Of a stretch of 64,000 nucleotides of DNA, positions 54,301 through 63,300 are shown piece by piece; the first letter of the stretch is position 1, and each line of letters opens with the position of its first letter. The position numbers were made by a program, and so were the translations under genes. This DNA comes from Thermoplasmatota archaeon (GTDB lineage: Archaea; Thermoplasmatota; JAKEGO01), in NCBI GenBank assembly GCA_028279595.1, contig JANQNK010000020.1, forward strand, positions 186,001-250,000, read 5' to 3'. The notes below the pieces were generated by a model that was not told where the DNA came from, searched no databases, and worked only from the letters and a program-made list of their open reading frames with translations.

Positions 54301-57300
54301 GTCGGCGACACCATCACGTACACCATCAAGGTGACGAACGAGGGCGAGGTCGATCTGTACATCTACGAGCTCGAGGACACCATACTGGGCGACCTGAGCG
54401 GAGAGATCAGCGGCGGCGTGATAACGACGACCGAGGGCTACGAGGAGTTCACGTACGACCACGTGGTCAGCGTGGACGACGACGACCCGCTGCTGAACGA
54501 GATCACCGTCAAGGGATGGAACATCCACGACGGGGACATCGTGACCGATTCCGCCGAGCACAGCGTGAACATCGTATATGTGAAGGGAACGCTGTACGTC
54601 GAGAAGACCGGGCCCGCTACCGCTTACCATGGCGATGAGGTAACCTACACGATATACGTGACCTACGACAGCTCCGACGACTCGCCCGCCCAGAACGTGG
54701 AGGTTGTGGACGATCTCTACGGCACAGCGACATACGTGAGCGGCGACACCGACGGCGACGGATACCTCGATACCGACGAGACCTGGGAGTACGAGGTCAC
54801 TGGAACCATCCCAGACCACTCCGAACCCGAGACCGATCCGATCGTGAACACCGCGACGGCGACCGGTGAGAACCTCGACGGCGACGACGTCACACCCGGT
54901 GAGGGAAGCCACAGCACCGACATCCTCCACACGGAGGGAGAGTTCACGATCGTGAAGGACGGTCCGGCTACCGCCTACCACGGCGATAGCGTGACCTACA
55001 CCTTCACGGTGACATACTCGAGCGATGACGGCTCCCCGGCCGACGGCGGCTATGTATGGGACGACCACTATGGCTATGCAACGTATGTGAGCGGTGACAC
55101 CGACAGTGATACCGATATGGACGTCGATGAGACCTGGATATTCGAGGTGACGGGAACCATCCATTCGACATACTACGATGGCGAGGAGAACCCGATACAC
55201 AACACGGTCGAGGTCGACGGATACGACCTGGATGGCGACTGGTGTGGCCCTGCATACGACGACCACTACACTACGATCCTCCACGAGGAAGGAACACTGT
55301 ACGTGGACAAGCAGGGGCCGACGGTGGCCTACTTCGGCGATTCGATGACCTTCAATTTCTACGTGACCTACGAGAGCGATGACGACTCCCCGGCAGACAA
55401 CATTGTCGTCTGGGACGATCACTATGGAGCTCCGACCTACGTCTCTGGCGACACCAACGGCGACGGATATCTCGACACCGATGAGACGTGGCTGTACACA
55501 AGGACTGTCTACCTCACGTCGTACTACTACGACTCGCATGAGGACCCGATCATCAACACCGTTGAGGTCACCGGCACGGACCTGGATGGTGACACCGTGA
55601 CACCCGGCGAGGACAGTCACCAGACCGACATCCTGCACCGGGAGGGCGAGTTCACGATCGTGAAGGACGGGCCCGCGACGGCCTATCATGGCGATTCCGT
55701 CACATACACGTTCGAGGTGACATACTCGAGTTCGGACCATTCCCCGGCCCAGTACGTACAGGTCTACGATGACCACTACGGATACGCAACCTACGTGAGC
55801 GGCGACACCGACGGAGACGGGAAGCTGGACTACTCCGAGACCTGGACCTACAAGGTGACCGGTACGATCGGCGCTCACTACGATGGTGAGGAGGACCCGA
55901 TCGTCAACGAGGTCATGGTCTGGGGTTACGACCTCGATGATGACTTCGTGGGATATGCCTACGATGATCACTCCACCGATATCCTGCACACCGCCGGAAC
56001 ACTCTACGTGGAGAAGACCGGACCTGCGACCGCCTACCACGGACAGACCGTGACATACTGGTTCTATGTGACCTACGAGAGTGATGACAATTCACCGGCC
56101 GACGACGTCACTGTCGACGACAACAAGTACGGAACCGCGACATACTACGGCGGCGACACCGACGGCGATGGACTTCTCGACACTGATGAGACCTGGGTGT
56201 TCTACGTTATCGTTACCATCGGCGACCACGAGGACGACGAGGAAGACCCGATCGTCAATACCGGAAAAGCGACCGGCATCGACCTTGACGGCGATGCAGT
56301 GACGCCTGGCGAGGACACTCACGAGACCGACATCCTCCACTACGAGGGCGAGTTCTGCATCTTCAAGACCGGACCCGCGACCGCCTATCATGGCGACGAT
56401 GTGACCTACACGATAACCGTCAAGTACAAGAGCGACGACGACTCCCCGGCCCAGTATGTCGAGGTGGTCGACAGCATCTACGGCGATGCGGACTACGTCA
56501 GCGGCGACACCGACTTCGACGACCTCCTGGACGTCGACGAGACCTGGACCTTCACGGTCTCCGGAACGATACCGGATTACTCCGAACCCGAGACCGACCC
56601 GATCATCAACACGGCCAAGGTGACCGGCAAGGACCTGGACGACGACGTGATCGAGCCGGCCGAGGACACCCACAGCACCGACATCCTCCACAGGGAGGGA
56701 AGGCTGACCGTGGAGAAGGACGGACCCGAGACCGCGTATCACGGCGATGAAGTAACATACACGTTCGAGGTGACATACTCGAGCACTGACGGATCCCCGG
56801 CGGACGATGTCGAGGTGACGGATGATGTATACGGAGATGCGACCTACGTCAGCGGCGACACCGACGGCGATGGCCTGCTGGACGTCGACGAGACCTGGGT
56901 CTTCGAGGTGACGGGATACATCAGCTCCACCCACAGCGATGACGAGGAGAACCCGATCGTGAACACCGGAACCGCCACAGGTATCGACCTGGACGGAGAC
57001 GCGGTCACACCGGGCAAGGACTCCCACGAGACCGAGATCCTCCACCGCGAGGGCGAGCTGACCATCGTGAAGGATGGACCGACCTCGGCATACCACGGCG
57101 ATTACGTCACATTCACGTTCGAGGTAACATACTCGAGCGCGGACGACTCGCCCGCCGACGACGTCAAGGTCTACGACGACATCTTCGGATACGCCGACTA
57201 CGTCAGCGGAGACACCGATGACGACGGATTGCTGGACGTCGACGAGACATGGGAGTTCGAGGTCAGCGGTTACATCGGCCTCCACGATGACGACGAGGAC

Positions 57301-60300
57301 GATCCGATGGTCAACACCGCCGAGGCGACAGGAATCGATCTGGACGGCCAGGACGTTACACCCGGCGAGGACAGCCACGAGACCGACCTCCTCCATCGGG
57401 CGGGCACCCTGTACGTGGACAAGACCGGACCGGCGACCGCCTACCACGGCGATGACGTGACATACCTGATATACGTGACATATGACAGCAGCGATGACTC
57501 GCCCGCAACGGAAGTGGAGGTCACGGACGACGTCTACGGAACCGCTACCTACGTTTCCGGCGACACTGATGACGACGACCGACTTGACGAGGGAGAGACC
57601 TGGGTGTTCAAGGTCACCGGTACGATACCTGACTACTCCGAACCCGAGACCGACCCGATCGTGAACACCGCGACGGCCACTGGCGAGGACCTTGACGGGG
57701 ATGATGTCACACCGGGCGATGATACCCATAGAACGGACATCCTCCACACGGAAGGTACACTCTATGTCGAGAAGACCGGACCGGCTCAGGTTTACCACGG
57801 AGATACCGTGGCCTACTGGTTCTACGTGACCTACTCCAGCACCGACGGCTCACCAGCTGACGATGTCGCAGTGGACGACGACAAGTACGGCTCAGCGACA
57901 TACTACGGCGGCGACACCGACGGCGACGGTCTGCTCGACACGGACGAGACATGGTTGTTCTACATCACCGTGACCATCGGCGATTACGAGGATGACGAGG
58001 AGGACCCGATCATCAATATCGGCATGGCGACCGGCGTGGACCTCGACGGCGACGCGGTCGAACCCGGCTACGGCCGTCACTCCACCGACATACTGCACCG
58101 CGAGGGCACGCTGTATGTCGAGAAGTGCGGACCGGCGACGGCCTACCACGGCGACGACGTCAGGTACACGATCAAGGTGACCTACGAGAGCGACGACAAC
58201 TCACCGGCGGACAATGTTGAGGTCATAGACAGCATCTATGGTGACGCGACCTACGTGAGCGGCGACACGGACAGCGACGGACTGCTGGACGTCGATGAGA
58301 CCTGGACCTACTACGTCGATGGCACGATCGGCGCACACGACGACGATGAGGATGACCCGATCATCAACACCGCCAAGGCGACCGGTACGGACCTTGACGA
58401 GGATCCGGTGACTCCGGGCACGGACGACCACAGCACCGACATCCTGCACACCGAGGGCACGCTATACGTGGAGAAGACCGGACCAGCCGAGGCATATCAC
58501 GGCCAGACCGTGACCTACTGGTTCTACGTGACCTACTCCAGCGATGACGGCTCTCCGGCAGATGATGTCGCAGTGGACGACGACAAGTACGGCCCCGCGA
58601 CCTACTACTACGGCGACACCGACGGCGATGGCCTGCTCGACCCCGGCGAGACCTGGGTGTTCTACATCATCGTGACCATCGGCCCATACTCCGACACCGC
58701 GGAGGACCCGATCACCAACACGGGCAAGGCGACCGGCGTAGACCTGGACGGCGATGAGGTCGAGCCTGGCTACGGCCGTCACACCACCGATATCCTCCAT
58801 TGGGATGGAATCCTATCGGTCGAGAAGTACGGCACAGAAGAGGCCTACCACGGCGACACCGTGACATACTACTTCGATGTGACCTACGAGAGCGACGACG
58901 ACTCACCTGCTCAGTCCATAAGTGTCGTGGACGACCTCTACGGATCGGCAACATACGTCAGCGGCGACACCGACAGCGACAGCCGGTTGGACGTCGGCGA
59001 GACCTGGAAATACACTGTCTCCGGGACCATCGGAGCCCACGATGACGACGAGGAGGACCCATTGGTCAACACCGTCACCGTGACGGGCGAGGACCTTGAC
59101 GGCGACACCGTGACACCTGGCGAGGACTCTCACGAGACCGACATCCTGCACAGGGAGGGAGAGCTCTCGGTCAGGAAGGACGGACCTGCTTCCGTGTACC
59201 ACGGCACGACCGCCACCTACACGATCTACGTGACCTACTCGAGCGATGACAACTCCCCGGCCCAGAACGTTGCGGTCGTGGACGACCTGTACGGAACCGC
59301 TACCTACGTGAGCGGAGACACCGACACCGACGATCTGCTCGATGTGACCGAGACGTGGAGATACACGGTCTCCGGAACCATCGGAGCCCACGACGACGAC
59401 GAGGATAATCCGATCAGGAACACCGCGACGGCCACAGGCGAGGACCTGGACGGCGACGAGGTCACACCGGGCGAAGGATTCCACGACACCACGATCCTCC
59501 ACAGGGAAGGTACCCTCTACGTCGAGAAGAGCGGACCGGCAACGGCTTATCACGGCGACGAGGTGACCTACACCTTCGAGGTGACCTATGAGAGCGCAGA
59601 CGACTCGCCTGCCGTGGACATCACCGTCCTCGATGACGAGTTCGGATACGCCGACTACGTCAGCGGCGACACCGATGGCGACGATCGGCTGGACGTCACC
59701 GAGACGTGGACCTACGAGATCACCACGACGATCGGCATATACGTGGACGGCGAGGAGGACCCGTTGGTCAACCGCGTCGAAGTGAACGGATACGACCTCG
59801 ATGGCGACGAGGTGACCCCGGGCGAGGACGAGCACGAGACGGACTTACTGTACTACGTCGGCAAGTTCTGCATCGACAAGGACGGACCGGACGAGGCCTA
59901 TCACGGGGACACAGTGACCTACACCATCACCGTCAAGTACAAGAGCGACGACGACTCACCGGCGAAGAACGTCGAGGTCGTCGACGACATCTACGGAACA
60001 GCTACATACATCAGCGGTGACACCGATGGCGACGGCCTGCTGGACGTGACCGAGACCTGGAAGTTCGAGGTCGAGGGAGAGATAGGCGATTACGAGGAAC
60101 CCGAGGACGACCCGATCGTAAACACCGCAACTGTGACCGGCCAGGACCTGGACGACGATGACATCCCATCCAGTTCGGACTCGCACAGCACCGACATCCT
60201 GCATCGCGCAGGAGTACTGACCGTTGTGAAGAGCGGTCCCGCGACGGCATACCACGGCGATGACGTGACCTACTACTTCGAGGTGACCTACTCCAGCGAT

Positions 60301-63300
60301 GACGACTCACCCGCTCAGAACGTACAGGTCACCGACGACCTCTACGGGAGCGCTTCCTACGTGAGCGGCGACACTGACGGCGATAATCTGCTGGATGTCG
60401 ACGAGACGTGGGTGTTCAAGGTCGAGGGAACGATCGGCGATTACGTCGATGGAGCGGATGATCCCATCGTGAACACCGGAACAGCAACAGGCGATGACCT
60501 GGACGGCGATACCGTCACGCCTGGCTCCGACGATCACGAGACCGACATCCTCCATCGGGAGGGCAAGCTCACGATCGTGAAGGACGGTCCGGATACCGCC
60601 TACCACGGCGACGATGTGACCTACACCTTCGAGGTGACCTACACCAGCGACGACGACTCCCCGGCAAAGGACGTGACGGTCGTGGACGACACCTTCGGTA
60701 CAGCTTCCTACGTGAGCGGCGATACCGACTCCGACGGACTGCTCGACACCGATGAGACCTGGACCTTCGAGGTCGAGGGAACCATCGACGACCATGAGGA
60801 CGACGAGGAGGACCCGCTTGTCAACGAGGCCACCGCATCCGGTCAAGACCTGGATGGCGACGACGTGACACCCGATACCGACGACCACAGCACCGACATA
60901 CTCCACAGGGAGGGAAGGCTGACGGTCGAGAAGTCCGGACCTGCCACCGCCTACCACGGCGATTCCGTGACCTACACGTTCGAGGTGACCTACTACAGCA
61001 CCGACGGCTCACCGGCCGACAACGTTCTGGTAATCGACGACACCTATGGCTCCGCGACCTACGACAGCGGGGATACCGACGGCGACGATCTGCTCGATGT
61101 CGGTGAGACCTGGATATTCAAGGTCACAGGGACCATCGGCGCACACGTCGACGGCGAGGAAGACCCGATCGTGAACACGGTCACCGTGACCGGCGAGGAC
61201 CTGGACGGCGACGCCGCCACATCCGACACCGACACCCATTCGACCGACATCCTCCACCGTGAGGGCGAGTTGACCGTCGTGAAGTCCGGCCCAGAGGAGG
61301 CCTACCACGGCGACGACGTCGAGTACACGATCGAGGTGACATACTCGAGCGATGACGACTCGCCCGCCGACAACGTGGAGGTCACCGACGACGTCTACGG
61401 CGACGGCACATACGTGAGCGGCGACACCGACGGCGACGGATTGCTCGACGTCGATGAGACCTGGAAGTTCACCGTCAGCGGTACTATACCGGACCACGAG
61501 GACGACGATGACGAAGAGATCGTGAACACGGCAACGGCGACAGGCGAGGACCTCGACGGCGACACCGTCACCCCGGGCAGCGACGAACACACCACCGAGA
61601 TCCTCCACACCGCCGGCGAGCTGACGGTGACCAAGACCGGACCATCGAGCGCGTACCACGGCGATGATGTCGAGTACACCATCAAGGTGAGCTACTTCAG
61701 CTCCGATGGATCGCCAGCCCAGAACGTGTTCGTCGAGGACGACAAGTACGGCGTGGCGACCTACGTCAGTGGTGACACCGACGGCGACGGCTACCTAGAC
61801 ACCGACGAGATCTGGACCTATACGGTCAGCGGCACCATCGGCGATTACGAAGATGATGAGGAAGACCCGATCATCAACACCGTCGAGGCCACCGGATACG
61901 ACTTAGACGGCGACGAGGTCGATCCAGGAACCGCGACCCACAGTACCGACATACTCCACTACGCTGGCGAATTGACCGTGGTAAAGAGCGGTCCGGCCGA
62001 GGCACACGATGGCGACCAGGTGACATACACGATAGAGGTGACCTACTCGAGCGACGACAACTCCCCCGCCCAGAGCATACTGGTAGTTGACGACATCTAC
62101 GGATCCGCTTCATACGTGAGCGGTGACACCGACGGCGACTATCTGCTCGACACGGATGAGACATGGACCTACTCGATCACCGAGTACATCGATGAGGCGG
62201 AGGACGATCCGATCGTGAACACGGCTACCGCCACGGGTTACGACCTGGATGGCGACTCGGTCACACCAGGCGAGGGCGAGCACTCGACGGACATACTGCA
62301 TCCGGATATCACCGTGACCAAGAGCGGTCCCGAGGAGGCCCACGAGGGCGACACGGTAACCTACACGATCAGCGTGGAGAACACGGGCGATTGCACGCTC
62401 TACGATGTGACGGTGACCGATGACGTCCTCGGCGATCTGACCTCCTACCTGACCGACACGACGCTCGACGTCGGCGAGACCGACACCTTCACGGTGACGT
62501 ACACGGTACCCACATCCAGCTGGACCACTGACGAACTGATCACCAACGGCGGATTCGAGACCCCTGTCGGGACGGACTCGGCGGGCTGGGACATCTTCCC
62601 GGACGGCACGACCGGTCTCGGCTGGTCGGTCGATTGGTACTCCACAGATACCACCTACGGCGGCGGTACCAGGCCCGAGACGGCCAACCTCGAACTCCAG
62701 TGGGGAGTGACCGGTTGGGATCCCGCCGAGGGAGACCAGTACGCCGAGCTCGACGCCGATTGGGACGGACCGGACGGAAGCCTGTCCGGGGAACCCGCAT
62801 CTGTGAGCATATACCAGGATGTCGACACCGACGACGGAGAGACCTACAGGTTGACCTTCGCCTTCTCCCCGAGGCCGGGACAGGACGAGACCCAGAATGT
62901 CCTTCTCATCCACTGGGGAGACACACTGGTCGACACGATCGAACTGGACGGCTCCTCGAACTCGGATTGTGAGTGGTACTACTACTCCTACGATCTCGTC
63001 GCAAGCGATGATACCATGGAGATAAGATTCTCCGACGGCGGCGATTCCGATTCCCTCGGAACGTTCCTCGACGACGTGAGCCTGCGCACCATGGACTACC
63101 TCACGAACACCGTTACAGTGACCGGAGAGGACAACCTCGACGAGGAGGTCACTGACAGCGACTCCCACGATCTCGACGTACTCCACCCGGAGATAGATGT
63201 AGTGAAGGTCGGACCGTCGGAGGCCCATGAGGGTGACACAATAACATACACCTTCACCGTCTCGAACCTCGGCGACTGCCCGCTCTACGACGTGACCGTC

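Larger units (their letters stand above)
24505..54579 (+). repeat. Type A array: about 94 DUF11-like modules
   Basis: Counted by their opening motif (TGVEITKTGP and variants), the modules average about 320 nt (106-107 residues). Consensus order: TG(V/I).I.K.GP..AEVGE.ITYTITV.NTGEVDLYIT, then L.DTLLGDL, then I..GVIT..EG.ETFTY.YTV, then DPL.NTVTV.G.NQYG.D.V.D...HSVDIL. Spacing varies from about 310 to 335 nt apart from one longer linker near 25150-25200. Subclasses exist, including one with an extra GYGPSNPL-type insertion. Several copies have lost the GP (near 29740, 31345, 46940, 51090 and 52370). Confidence 0.85.

Noticed and set aside
24358..62300. The regular direct repeats as a possible CRISPR array or satellite
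   Set aside because: Units are 310-354 nt, in frame, and conserved at protein rather than DNA level, with no constant repeats separated by unique spacers.
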